Notes: a model not told the origin generated them from the letters alone. Shown: positions 16,415-25,367, counted from the first letter of the stretch. The stretch is DNA of 38,095 nt from Elusimicrobiaceae bacterium (GCA_016282685.1 JAEELM010000015.1:1-38095), one strand, 5' to 3'. Translations and numbers: made by a program.

Positions 16415-17392
16415 TTAAAATTGAACGGAAACTGCGATCTGTTGCGAAGTTCCCAATGCCCCAAACGGCGTAACAGCATAATCGATGGAAGAACCATAAC
16501 CAAATAATTCCGCGCTGTAAATACCAAAACCAAATGACACGCGGGAAGTTTCTTCCAAACCAAGATCTTTCACCCAGCTTTCTTCCGTCGTTCCGGCATT
16601 ATCACGTGTATAATATCCCAAACGCAAATCAAACCGGGCTATTTGCAACAAATCTTCCGGAATATGTATTTCCAATCCCACACCATAACGTGCTTTATCG
16701 TCACGGTATTTAGTATATTCACCGGAAACGGTAAAGTAACGCGTATTCCAATCTGCGCCCAAGCGTAATCCGCGGGGCATTTCTTTATCATCCCCGATAT
16801 TTACCAAAGCGCCGCCTAAACCCAACCAATTAAATAACCGGACTTTAGCACCCAAATCAAAGCCGACGTTATCGTAGTGATTATTCCCATCACCATTATA
16901 TAATTTTTCCGTCACATATTTGGCGGTTGCACCGATTTGGACCTTTTGGTTAATAAATCCGTGGGCCAATGAAACACTTCCCACAAAATTTTGTACCGGC
17001 ACGCCGATTTCCGGTTGCAAATGTCCCCATTCGTCGCGGAAATCAAAATTTTTCATATCCATATAATTAAGCGTTAAGCCTAAAATAGTACGACCGATCG
17101 GTTGTAAATAGGCCAACGTACGAGATTTATAACCTTGCAGATAATCTAAATAGGAAAACTGAAGTTCCCGCGTGGTGGCAGAAGCAGAACCAGCCGGGTT
17201 CCAAAACAGTGCTTCCGGTCCGTCGGCAATAGAAACATACGCATTACCCAAAGCTTGAGCTCTGGGGGTACCGGCATCAATTTTCAAGAATGCGCCGGCA
17301 CTGGTACCTGCTTCGGAGTTAATAGCAAACGCATTTACTCCGCATAAACTAATTATTGCACATGCAATTAAAATGTTGCTTTTAATATTCAT
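16415..17392 (-). CDS. PorV/PorQ-family outer-membrane beta-barrel protein
   Basis: A signal peptide (about residues 1-23, ending VNAFA) is followed by the hallmark start of PorV-like proteins: AGAFLKIDAGTPRAQALGNAYVSIADGPEALFWNPAG. Alternating strands follow, with a terminal aromatic strand ending in Phe (QIAVSVQF). In Bacteroidota, PorV is the outer-membrane shuttle that takes type IX cargo from the translocon; related barrels occur in other phyla. Here it follows directly the giant protein whose C terminus resembles a sorting domain. The ATG at 17390-17392 is preferred over an upstream GTG because it begins the signal peptide. Confidence 0.8.
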   Translation of the reverse strand: MNIKSNILIACAIISLCGVNAFAINSEAGTSAGAFLKIDAGTPRAQALGNAYVSIADGPEALFWNPAGSASATTRELQFSYLDYLQGYKSRTLAYLQPIGRTILGLTLNYMDMKNFDFRDEWGHLQPEIGVPVQNFVGSVSLAHGFINQKVQIGATAKYVTEKLYNGDGNNHYDNVGFDLGAKVRLFNWLGLGGALVNIGDDKEMPRGLRLGADWNTRYFTVSGEYTKYRDDKARYGVGLEIHIPEDLLQIARFDLRLGYYTRDNAGTTEESWVKDLGLEETSRVSFGFGIYSAELFGYGSSIDYAVTPFGALGTSQQIAVSVQF

Positions 17393-17442
17393 AAATTTTG
17401 TACAACCTTCTCTAGCAATCACTCTTATTTTTACCACATTTT

Positions 17443-17469
17443 ACGCCGGGGGCACAAGGCCCCCTGCGT
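17443..17469. other. Strong GC hairpin between giant surface gene and PorV-like gene
   Basis: The arms ACGC-x-GGGGGC and GCCCCC-x-GCGT enclose a 5-nt loop, giving ten pairs with one mismatch. On the minus strand the hairpin is followed by AAAATG, not a T-run, so it is not a classic terminator for the operon. On the plus strand TTTT follows. It begins 7 nt after the stop of the 1637-aa gene and could act as an mRNA 3'-end stabiliser or pause site that sets different expression levels on either side. Confidence 0.6.
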
Positions 17470-17476
17470 TTTAAAT

Positions 17477-20400
17477 CTACGGAACAATAATCTTTACTAC
17501 TTTCTGGCAATGTTCACGTCCGGCTTTGGCTTTGAAATCTACCAAGCCAAAGTACACACCACGGGCAACTTTCTTACCATGCTGGTTTGTTGCATTCCAC
17601 TTACAACGCATAGCTGCGTTGCGTACATTGGGGTCGGTGGCTAAGCTCGGTCGTCCCGGTACTGTGGTGGTTTCCGGTAACACTTGAGAACCTTGCGGAT
17701 CATTGTCCGGATAGAACATCAAACTCTTTTCCATCGTCGTCCAATAGTTATTTGCATCTATACAGGTATATCCACCGTCTCTTACCAAATCGCCGGCCAA
17801 GTTATAGTACTTAATGCTAAGCGTACCGGGCACAGGCATCTTGGTAATTTCGAGAGTACCCTTATCCGCCTCTTTGAGCGGGTTGGGGTAGAAGAAGACG
17901 GTTTTCTCCCAATCTTCGCAGACGAATTTCCCGTCGCCGATAGCCACCGTGGCTTTATGCAAGTTTTGATATTCATACGTATCGGCTACGTAGTTGATTT
18001 TCCAATCGGAAGAAGTTTCCGTGTTGGTGGTAGCACTATTGGAGTTGGTTGTTCCCTGGTCGTTACCGGGGATAATTTCTCCCGTCATGCTATCGATATC
18101 GGCCGAGTTAATGGCCGTTACGAAGCGGAAAGGATACGTTCCGTCGGGCACTTCTTGTTGAGCATAATCGCGGCCGTCCCAGATTTCATCAATCAACGTC
18201 ATAGACGGGCGGATTCCCACAATGGAGCGCACCAACACTTCGTGAATATCTTTTACGACATGCCCTGTAGTGGGGTTACGCAAAGTACCTTTAGAATAAT
18301 CGTAAATAGTGGTACCCGGTTTGAAGATTTGAACACCCACTTTCATGGGTACGGAAATTTGATAACCGATATGCATATCCGTATCGCGCACGGAAATAGC
18401 ATACGAATCGGAATCTAACAAGTCAAACACTTGGAATAATTTCGCGTTGACAGGCACGCTCTTTACAGTAGGCTGATAAGCACCGTTATTGGGGTAGTTC
18501 CGGGCGGTCAAACGTACCTCATAAATACCGGGGGTAACGTAATGGCCGGTATGGTCGGTACCGTCCCAATAAGCTTTGCGTACGATATTGGCGTCAAAAT
18601 CTCCCACATTGGCAATCGTCATAGTGGAGAGGAACTTACAAATTTGTCCCGCCACGTTGGTTTTCAATTCACGTCCGTTAGCATTGGTAGCTGCTGATTG
18701 CGTGGAAGGATTTGTACCGTTGTTGGGGTACAAGTCATGTGCGTTTCCATCTGTAGCGTTAACAGCACCCGTTGTATAATCAGTAGATACTGGCGAGCAG
18801 ACACCGTCTTTCAACGCTACAATGGCAATTTCCACTTCAGCTGCGCGGCTGACGGAGAAATCAATCTCATAAGGCGGAATAAACGTGGGGCCGGTGGAAG
18901 CATTAAACACTTGCGGAGCGTTAGGATAAACCACTACGCTACCGTCTAAGAAGTACACCGGGCCGCGAGTAATGTTCAAACGACCTACTGGTTTTTCCGT
19001 CGAATAGAGGAAGGATTCCTGTTTTACGTCGGCATAATCGTTACCATCATCAGCAGTAGCTTTTTTGAAAGGTTCACCGTTAACAGTATAGGTACCGTTT
19101 TCGCCGTTAAATGGATTACCATCTGTCAAACTATTATAATAGTAACGGCTGAAAGGCTCGTCACTACGCGCGCTGATAAAGAACGGATATTGTCCGTCAG
19201 GTACGGTTTCGTATGGACAGAAGGTGCGATCTTTTGCATCAGCACCACTACACCGGTTAACCACTTCGGCCGTATGCGTATCAGGTGAAGGAGTGGGGTT
19301 GTAGAAGTACAACGCATCCCATTCTTCCATGATCAACATACCGTCACCGTTTTTGGTGGCACTGCGGTCAATGGTTTTAATAGGTTGCAAACGTATATGC
19401 AAGTTGCGTGTATCGGCAGCTTCTTCCAACGAAGTAGGATAATAAGTAAAGTTAATATCGTTTACGTAGATACACGCATTATCGGTACGTTGGGCCACTT
19501 TGGAAGGATCTACATGTCCGCCGTCAAAGACGTCAGCATCTGTGTCCGTGTTACAAACACGCGGCGGCCAGGCATAATTTTGGTTACCGGTATTGGTACC
19601 GTAATCACCTGTAGTTCTGTTGTAAGCCGGAATGACTACATCCTTATTATAGATGTTAATTTGTACATTCATGGCTTTGGAAAGCAGGTAAGAAATCGTT
19701 GCTTTGGCGTTACTGTCGCCATACACGTCGGTCGTGTTGACGTCAACCACGTGGTACATATCCACGGGGAAGACCGCACTGGCGCGGTTCTTCATAGCGG
19801 GGAACATAGCGTCGTACGCTTCCACCACAAACCAGTACGTACCGGGGGCTACCATACGGCCTTGTTCGTCACGGCCGTCCCAAGAAAGTGTATTTAACTG
19901 TTGGGAAACATTCGCCGTTCCGGTTTGAGGCGTTAAGTAGCGCACCACCACGCCGGCGGTATTTTGCACAGAGGCAATCCCTTGGGCGTCACGCTCCAAA
20001 GCGTATTTAAAGATGAAAGGATCTAACCCGTAAGCAGTGGGGCTGGAACCTACCGTAGAATAACTGACCGGCTCAATGGTAATGCCCACTAAACCGCGTT
20101 CTATTTCCAACGTACCCACGCTGTATTTCAATGTTTTTACACCGGTGAAACATTTGTTATTCTGGTTGGCTGCACACGCTTGATTGGGTTCAAATTTCGG
20201 AGCTCCAGTCTCACCGGAAGCCCAATTATAGTATCTACCATTATAAGGTACTTCCGCCCATAACACATACACATAGTTGCCGTCGGGCAACGGAGCACCG
20301 TGGGCAAACGTTTCGGGGCATCCGGCAGCCGTTGTACAAGTTTGTCCGTTGGACATGCGCCCGTTGTTTGGAACGGTAATTGTACAGTTACCCGGGGTAC

Positions 20401-22390
20401 CATCATCATTATAAGCTTGACAGGTGCCGTCCCAGCGGGAGGAATAAGCCATCCGCCCGGTGCGGTTTTCCTGGCTGCGGAACACTAACGTACCGGTATC
20501 GCCTTCTATCTCCGGTGCAGTACCGGTAGGCGTGGAAGAATCGGTATCAATGGAGTTTTCTTTCGCCGCTTTAAACACGGTACCGGGAGTGTAAACTTCC
20601 CAGAACACGGTGGAAGATTCCGTCGGCACATAAGTGATAGTGGCATACGCGGTGGACTTTTTGGTCAACCCGGTTACGCGCACGTCCGTCAGTTTCAAAG
20701 GATCCAGCGACAACTGCCGCGTTACAGCGCGGGAGAAATCAATTCCCGGCCATTCATCTTGGCTCTTGGCTTGAAGAGTAACTACATAGTTGCCGGCCGG
20801 CAAGAGCATGCCATCATCATTGCGGCCATCCCAGTTTTCAAATTCGTTTACGGGTGCATCTGCGGCGGAGCCGAGCATGCCTTCCCCAACACGCGGTTGC
20901 CAATCTACCAATGTGCGGACCGGTTTAGTGGTGCTGGTAGGCGGAACACCATCGCTTTGGTTACTGGTTATATAAGCGGCGGCATCTTCTGTTTCTGCGT
21001 CAAAAATGGCAATGCGCACATCTGCATCTTTACTCAAGCGGTACACCAACGTGTAAGGAGCAGCCGTTACTTTTGTAATTTGCCCCACCAAAGAAGGCGT
21101 ACTGCGCACCGTGTGTACGTTGGTTACGTCCACCTGTATCGGTATTTGGTTCATGGCCGGATAGACCATCATGGAATCTACTTCAATGTTACCGGTGGTA
21201 ATAATGTCATCACCGGGGGCACTAGTTTGTACACGCCCGCGGAATGCAAACTGACCGTTGGACTTACCCATCTCACCGGAATGTTCGTAGTGGCCGTCCC
21301 AAGAAGCACAGAACGTTATCGGAACATGAGATTCAGCCCCGTCGTTTCTAAAGAATAAACAATTGGTATTATAAGGGCCATTGCTGTTTCCTTTTCTATT
21401 TTCCCACCATCTATTACCACAAACATTAGAAGTGCGATATACACATTTTGAAGAAGTTAAATCTTCATTTGATGCAGCACAGTTTGCACCGATACATTGT
21501 CCCGGTTCATCCGTACCGCAAGCATCTTTACGAGAGGAATTTCTATTCCAACACCATCCTCCCTTAATATTTCCTGTACAACTTGTTGCGTTTTCGGTAC
21601 CATATTTGTCGGTTGAACATTGTAGCGTATACGGATTAGCGGCAGTACCTGTGCCCTGTCTATTATCCGAATTGACACGCCCGGTGTCACAAACCCATTC
21701 TGCCCCCATACAAGTCCAAGGCATATCTCCGTCTTTAGTTGTTGCCCCCGCATTTGTACACTCATACGAACCGCACATATACGTGGACAAATCAGCAGCC
21801 CCATCTTGCCCTGCACCGGGGAACAAGTCTATGGTATGAACGGGGGTGGCGGCCTCCGGGTTATAGACGTTGGTGTTGTTGTAATATTTTATGATTTCAA
21901 AGCGCACTTGCTGCAACGGAAACGAAATAGAATACGTGGCTTGCCCCATCGGCAAATTATTACAATAAACATCCATACAAAGGCCCAAACAATGGTTGGG
22001 ATATTTGTTGGCGTTGGGAACATCACTCGGGTAAGGTTGGTCATACTCAATCAAGGCAGAAGAAACCCACGGGTCCCCATTATGATCACTGGCACCCTCT
22101 CCTGTCGGCTGCACTTGATTGCCGTTAGGCGTGGGCGAGACAACGAAACTGCGGTTTATTATTCTGTTGGCTGCGTCTCCCGTAATACCGTCGAAGTCAC
22201 AATACATGCTGTCCAAATCGGTAGGTTGGTCCATGTAGTAAACGCCTACTTTTTTAATTTCGGCCGTCTGCGCAAAAAGCGGGGCAGTGTAAGCCGCTAC
22301 CAACGCGGCAAAAACGGCACAACAAAGAGCCGTTTTACTTAAAAGAGTTTTAAGTAAAGAGTTCAGTTTCGTCATATTGTGTTGGTCCAT
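17477..22390 (-). CDS. Giant secreted surface protein with eight FlgD-like units and T9SS-like C-terminal domain, 1637 aa
   Basis: A signal peptide lies at about residues 5-41 (ending PLFAQ). A Cys-rich segment at about 206-361 has 14 Cys. Eight units follow that share 'WDG...G....G.Y', for example WDGRNDDGMLLPAGNY, WDGRDEQGRMVAPGTYW and WDGTDHTGHYVTPGIYEVRL. This is the FlgD-type Ig-like pattern, alternating with strands like ATISYLLSKAMNVQINIY. The C-terminal ~150 residues run FFYPNPLKEADKGTLEI ... YNLAGDLVRD ... ARGVYFGLVDF ... KVVKIIVP. This closely matches the layout of type-A type IX sorting domains. The ATG at 22388-22390 (AAGGG about 11 nt upstream) is preferred over an earlier start at 22444 that lies in a leader hairpin. 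First gene of the Tad operon, followed by PorV. An adhesin or fibre role is inferred. Confidence 0.85.
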   Translation of the reverse strand: MDQHNMTKLNSLLKTLLSKTALCCAVFAALVAAYTAPLFAQTAEIKKVGVYYMDQPTDLDSMYCDFDGITGDAANRIINRSFVVSPTPNGNQVQPTGEGASDHNGDPWVSSALIEYDQPYPSDVPNANKYPNHCLGLCMDVYCNNLPMGQATYSISFPLQQVRFEIIKYYNNTNVYNPEAATPVHTIDLFPGAGQDGAADLSTYMCGSYECTNAGATTKDGDMPWTCMGAEWVCDTGRVNSDNRQGTGTAANPYTLQCSTDKYGTENATSCTGNIKGGWCWNRNSSRKDACGTDEPGQCIGANCAASNEDLTSSKCVYRTSNVCGNRWWENRKGNSNGPYNTNCLFFRNDGAESHVPITFCASWDGHYEHSGEMGKSNGQFAFRGRVQTSAPGDDIITTGNIEVDSMMVYPAMNQIPIQVDVTNVHTVRSTPSLVGQITKVTAAPYTLVYRLSKDADVRIAIFDAETEDAAAYITSNQSDGVPPTSTTKPVRTLVDWQPRVGEGMLGSAADAPVNEFENWDGRNDDGMLLPAGNYVVTLQAKSQDEWPGIDFSRAVTRQLSLDPLKLTDVRVTGLTKKSTAYATITYVPTESSTVFWEVYTPGTVFKAAKENSIDTDSSTPTGTAPEIEGDTGTLVFRSQENRTGRMAYSSRWDGTCQAYNDDGTPGNCTITVPNNGRMSNGQTCTTAAGCPETFAHGAPLPDGNYVYVLWAEVPYNGRYYNWASGETGAPKFEPNQACAANQNNKCFTGVKTLKYSVGTLEIERGLVGITIEPVSYSTVGSSPTAYGLDPFIFKYALERDAQGIASVQNTAGVVVRYLTPQTGTANVSQQLNTLSWDGRDEQGRMVAPGTYWFVVEAYDAMFPAMKNRASAVFPVDMYHVVDVNTTDVYGDSNAKATISYLLSKAMNVQINIYNKDVVIPAYNRTTGDYGTNTGNQNYAWPPRVCNTDTDADVFDGGHVDPSKVAQRTDNACIYVNDINFTYYPTSLEEAADTRNLHIRLQPIKTIDRSATKNGDGMLIMEEWDALYFYNPTPSPDTHTAEVVNRCSGADAKDRTFCPYETVPDGQYPFFISARSDEPFSRYYYNSLTDGNPFNGENGTYTVNGEPFKKATADDGNDYADVKQESFLYSTEKPVGRLNITRGPVYFLDGSVVVYPNAPQVFNASTGPTFIPPYEIDFSVSRAAEVEIAIVALKDGVCSPVSTDYTTGAVNATDGNAHDLYPNNGTNPSTQSAATNANGRELKTNVAGQICKFLSTMTIANVGDFDANIVRKAYWDGTDHTGHYVTPGIYEVRLTARNYPNNGAYQPTVKSVPVNAKLFQVFDLLDSDSYAISVRDTDMHIGYQISVPMKVGVQIFKPGTTIYDYSKGTLRNPTTGHVVKDIHEVLVRSIVGIRPSMTLIDEIWDGRDYAQQEVPDGTYPFRFVTAINSADIDSMTGEIIPGNDQGTTNSNSATTNTETSSDWKINYVADTYEYQNLHKATVAIGDGKFVCEDWEKTVFFYPNPLKEADKGTLEITKMPVPGTLSIKYYNLAGDLVRDGGYTCIDANNYWTTMEKSLMFYPDNDPQGSQVLPETTTVPGRPSLATDPNVRNAAMRCKWNATNQHGKKVARGVYFGLVDFKAKAGREHCQKVVKIIVP

Positions 22391-22423
22391 GAGGACAATT
22401 CCCTTGTAACAATTTAAAATCTG

Positions 22424-22476
22424 TGTGTATTTTTCAATACACAAAACGGCGTGATGGTTCCTAAAAAACCAACGCC
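22424..22476 (-). promoter_or_regulatory. Leader with two tandem hairpins before the giant surface gene
   Basis: Hairpin one (22448-22476) has two 5-bp helices separated by a 2-nt bulge, GGCGT/ACGCC and TGGTT/AACCA, with a 7-nt loop. On the minus strand GTTTTGT follows it, a weak T-run. Hairpin two (22424-22443) has an 8-bp stem, TGTGTATT/AATACACA, closed by a GAAA tetraloop of the stable GNRA type. Both lie between the predicted transcription start and the ATG at 22390. They could protect the mRNA or act as a regulated pause or attenuator. Confidence 0.6.
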
Positions 22477-22494
22477 GATAATCCTACCCTTAAA

Positions 22495-22522
22495 TTTTTA
22501 CACTTTCGAGGGTATTTGTCAA
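22495..22522 (-). promoter_or_regulatory. Sigma70-type promoter of the Tad/surface operon
   Basis: On the minus strand TTGACA (22517-22522), a 16-nt spacer and TAAAAA (22495-22500) form a promoter with a perfect -35 and a 4/6 -10. It lies in the 196-nt gap between the diguanylate cyclase gene and the giant surface gene. The start site would be about 95-100 nt before the ATG. I see no other convincing promoter downstream until the window edge, so it may drive about 22 kb. The rest of the gap (22523-22640) shows no gene and no clear terminator. Confidence 0.65.
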
Positions 22523-22640
22523 GAAAATTTTTGAGAAAATTACAAGAGACGTTTTGCGGAAAAATTTTACAACCCGGCAAACCTTTTTTTATTTTGCGCA
22601 GTTTCCCCTGTTTCCCGACGGAGATTTTTGAAAAGGAATT

Positions 22641-24152
22641 TTATTTTTTTTCTGCTTGGTCTGCCTGGGCGGCTACTTCCCGGTACACAGCGTAGTGGCC
22701 GCGGCCGTTTTGTTTGACTACATAAAGGGCCCGATCTGCCTTTTCCAACAGTTCATCTGCGTTGGTCCCGTCTTGCGGGAAAGAAGAAATTCCCTGGCTG
22801 ATGCTCAGGTGCACTTCTTTGCCTTCCGTAAAGCGTGTAGGTAATGAAATAGCTGTGATACGTTCCTGCAGACGTTCGGCAATCAGCTTGGCTTCTTCGC
22901 CGTTGGTACGGGGCAACATAATTACCATTTCATCCCCCCCAAAACGACAAGGCACATCCGTCTGACGCAAACAACCACGCACCACTTTGCTCACTTCTTG
23001 TAAGGCCCAGTCCCCTATTTGGTGACCGTAAGTGTCGTTGATTTGTTTGAAAAAATCAATGTCCATAATCATCAAAGACAAATTCAAATCAAACCGTTTG
23101 GCACGGTATAACTCTTCGGAAAATTTTTCATTAAAGTAACGACGTACCGGCAGTTTAGTCAGTTCGTCGTAATTGGAAAGTTCCTGCACGCGTTCAAACA
23201 AGCGGGTATTGTCTATGCATAACGCCATTTGAGAAGCGAATTGTTGCAACGAAATATAATCTAAATATCCAATTGCCCGGCGGGATAAAATGTTATCAAA
23301 CGCCAGGAAACCTACTTTGTTGCGTTGCACTTTAAGCGGAATATAAAAAACCGTACGGTGTGAGCGATATGTAACCGAAGGCTCAAAAACTTCTTTTAAC
23401 AGTTCTATTTCAGCTTCGCCCATATGTGGCACATCTTCATGCGTAACTTCACCGGAAACATCTACCCCTAAAATAGATTTTATGCGCCGGCCGTAAGCAT
23501 CCGTTAAGTACAAGCGCACACGATCAAAACGGAAATACTTTTGCACTCCTTTCAAAATAAGTTCCAAACCGTCGTTCAACCGTAAAGAAGAAGCAAAAAT
23601 AGTGGACAAATCATTTAGCGCTGTAGATACATTGAGTCGTTGATTTTTGGCTTGGTCAATTTCCGTGTTGCGTAAATTGTGAGAAATTTCTTGTGCCAAT
23701 GCTTTGATTAAATCTAATTCTTGCGCGGTAAATGCACGCCCTTTGCGAAATCGCTCCAAACGAATTACACCCACCCGGTCTTGCATAAATGTATGCACTT
23801 CACCACCGCGCAACTCCATGCTGGGGCGTTGCCATTTTAACAGAGCATACACCGCCGGATAACTTAAATCCGTCGTTTCCGTAATGCCATACTGAATGAG
23901 CTGCTTCAAAAAGGCAGGTTCGTTTACTACGGAAATATCTTCTTGCTTATCCATGCAATACTCTTTGGTGCACATCATGCGCAAAGAAAGCATAGCACGA
24001 TCTTGCTGCCAGTTGAAAAAATAGGCGCGGTCTAGCTTAAATAAATTGCGCAAGGCAGGCAAGGCACATTCCAACAGTTCCCGCTTGTCCTGAAAAGATT
24101 GGTTAAGTTGCTTGTGAAATTTGTAAAGAGTATAAGATTTTCTATCAAGCAT
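22641..24152 (-). CDS. GAF-GGDEF diguanylate cyclase
   Basis: Two GAF-like regions (about residues 20-165 and 180-315) precede a GGDEF domain (about 325-490). The active-site motif is GGDEM (405-409) instead of GGDEF/GGEEF, with the catalytic acidic residues kept. An RQTD inhibitory-site motif (396-399) is five residues before it, so product inhibition by c-di-GMP is expected. There is no membrane segment, so the GAF domains should sense a cytoplasmic signal. It is the last gene of the operon, 3 nt after the signal-less solute-binding protein. It also sits directly upstream of the Tad operon, and c-di-GMP commonly controls pili and adhesion. Confidence 0.9.
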   Translation of the reverse strand: MLDRKSYTLYKFHKQLNQSFQDKRELLECALPALRNLFKLDRAYFFNWQQDRAMLSLRMMCTKEYCMDKQEDISVVNEPAFLKQLIQYGITETTDLSYPAVYALLKWQRPSMELRGGEVHTFMQDRVGVIRLERFRKGRAFTAQELDLIKALAQEISHNLRNTEIDQAKNQRLNVSTALNDLSTIFASSLRLNDGLELILKGVQKYFRFDRVRLYLTDAYGRRIKSILGVDVSGEVTHEDVPHMGEAEIELLKEVFEPSVTYRSHRTVFYIPLKVQRNKVGFLAFDNILSRRAIGYLDYISLQQFASQMALCIDNTRLFERVQELSNYDELTKLPVRRYFNEKFSEELYRAKRFDLNLSLMIMDIDFFKQINDTYGHQIGDWALQEVSKVVRGCLRQTDVPCRFGGDEMVIMLPRTNGEEAKLIAERLQERITAISLPTRFTEGKEVHLSISQGISSFPQDGTNADELLEKADRALYVVKQNGRGHYAVYREVAAQADQAEKK

Positions 24153-24155
24153 AAA

Positions 24156-25355
24156 TTAGCCCTCATAAATGGATAGCAATTGCTGAATTTCTTTTGCTGC
24201 GCCGTCCAATTGTTTATCTAAAAAGGAAGCGGAAAATTTACCCGCTACTATTTGGGTAGCACATAGCGCTAAAATGCGTTTTAAAATTTCCATAATCGTA
24301 CCTGTTATGGTAATGTTGGGTAGCGTGCGCGCAGAAGCTAAAATATTGCTATACGTTTGCAGACGCACCGGGGAAGCAAACGCGACGCGTTCAAAGGCAT
24401 CTTCAAACGCCGGGAAAGCATCAATCATGGAGGCATACGCTATTTGATTTTCCGGCCGGGCACAAAATTTAATAAATTTTAAAGCATTTTTCTTCTCTTG
24501 TGAAAGCGTATTAATAAAAAGATTCATCCCGGACAAATATGCTTGCGAAGAAGTGCCAGTGGTAGGCACTGGAAGCGTGCGGATTTGTACCCCGCGCCGC
24601 GCATTGAAAGAACCTTGCTTGCGCGATAAAATTAAACTGGCTTTGCCGGAGGCCATCGTACCTAAAGAGCCGCGCTCGCGCAAAATGGGCATGTAATCAT
24701 TCAACGCCAAATTAATGTAAGCGCGCAACCCCTCTTTAAAAGCCCGCGTACCTACTGATGTATTTTTAAAATCAGCAGATACCAAATCAGCCCCTTTTCC
24801 CCATACGCAAGGCAACGCATGACGCATGGAAAGAGAGCCGCGCCAATCACTATTTTGTACCGGATAATAACCCGGCACATCTTTGAATTTTTCACGCAGT
24901 GCTGCACAAATTTTTAACAGACCGTTCCAGGTAGATAAATCTTTGGCAGGATTGGAAGAAACCAGTTTTAAATGATCCGGCCGGTAATGCAAGGCGCTCA
25001 CATCAAACCACCAAGGGTAAGAATAAATGTCTTTCGTGCCCGGTTGGTAACAATGATTTTTAAGCGGCACCAAACAGTTGGTAAGCGAAAGGCCCGGGTC
25101 CAGCTCCGATAAATTAGCCGCCACCCCTTCGCGCACCAAGAGTGCTGTCCAATAATGCGGGATTTGGATAATATCCGGTATTTCTTCTTCGTAAGTAGGG
25201 TGTTTGATCGTAAACATCCGTCGCCACAAAATGTTGCGCGTAAACACCCTTACGGAAACATCAATGGAAGGATTTTCCTTCTTAAAACGAGCAATAAAAT
25301 CAGCGTATTTTTCTTTGGAGCGGTCCCCCGCGTCCGGCAATACCCATAAAATCAT
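24156..25355 (-). CDS. Family-1 solute-binding-like protein without signal peptide
   Basis: The sequence has the usual features of sugar-type extracellular solute-binding proteins: FIARFKKENPSIDVSV near the start, PDIIQIPHYW, YSYPWWFDVSALHYRPDHL, then GKASLILSR, YLSGMNLFIN and ALKFIKFCARPENQ. It begins directly at the first strand of the fold (MILWVLPDAG), with no signal peptide or lipobox. The stop codon of tsaD is in the same frame 12 nt upstream, with no start codon between, and AGGAG is 5 nt before the ATG, so the start is secure. No ABC permease or ATPase lies nearby. It is therefore probably cytoplasmic and co-expressed with the cyclase 3 nt downstream; a sensor role is inferred. Confidence 0.8.
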   Translation of the reverse strand: MILWVLPDAGDRSKEKYADFIARFKKENPSIDVSVRVFTRNILWRRMFTIKHPTYEEEIPDIIQIPHYWTALLVREGVAANLSELDPGLSLTNCLVPLKNHCYQPGTKDIYSYPWWFDVSALHYRPDHLKLVSSNPAKDLSTWNGLLKICAALREKFKDVPGYYPVQNSDWRGSLSMRHALPCVWGKGADLVSADFKNTSVGTRAFKEGLRAYINLALNDYMPILRERGSLGTMASGKASLILSRKQGSFNARRGVQIRTLPVPTTGTSSQAYLSGMNLFINTLSQEKKNALKFIKFCARPENQIAYASMIDAFPAFEDAFERVAFASPVRLQTYSNILASARTLPNITITGTIMEILKRILALCATQIVAGKFSASFLDKQLDGAAKEIQQLLSIYEG

Positions 25356-25367
25356 ACCTACTCCTAC

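Noticed and set aside
17684-22342. Long plus-strand open frames antisense to the giant surface gene (up to 244 codons, e.g. 17684-18418, 20759-21358, 21806-22342)
   Set aside because: They mirror a GC-richer coding region with few stops on the other strand, show no domain pattern, signal peptide or ribosome site, and the minus-strand frame is one continuous repetitive protein.
22523-22640. Terminator for the diguanylate cyclase operon
   Set aside because: I found no stem with a T-run after the stop at 22641; read-through into the Tad operon cannot be excluded.
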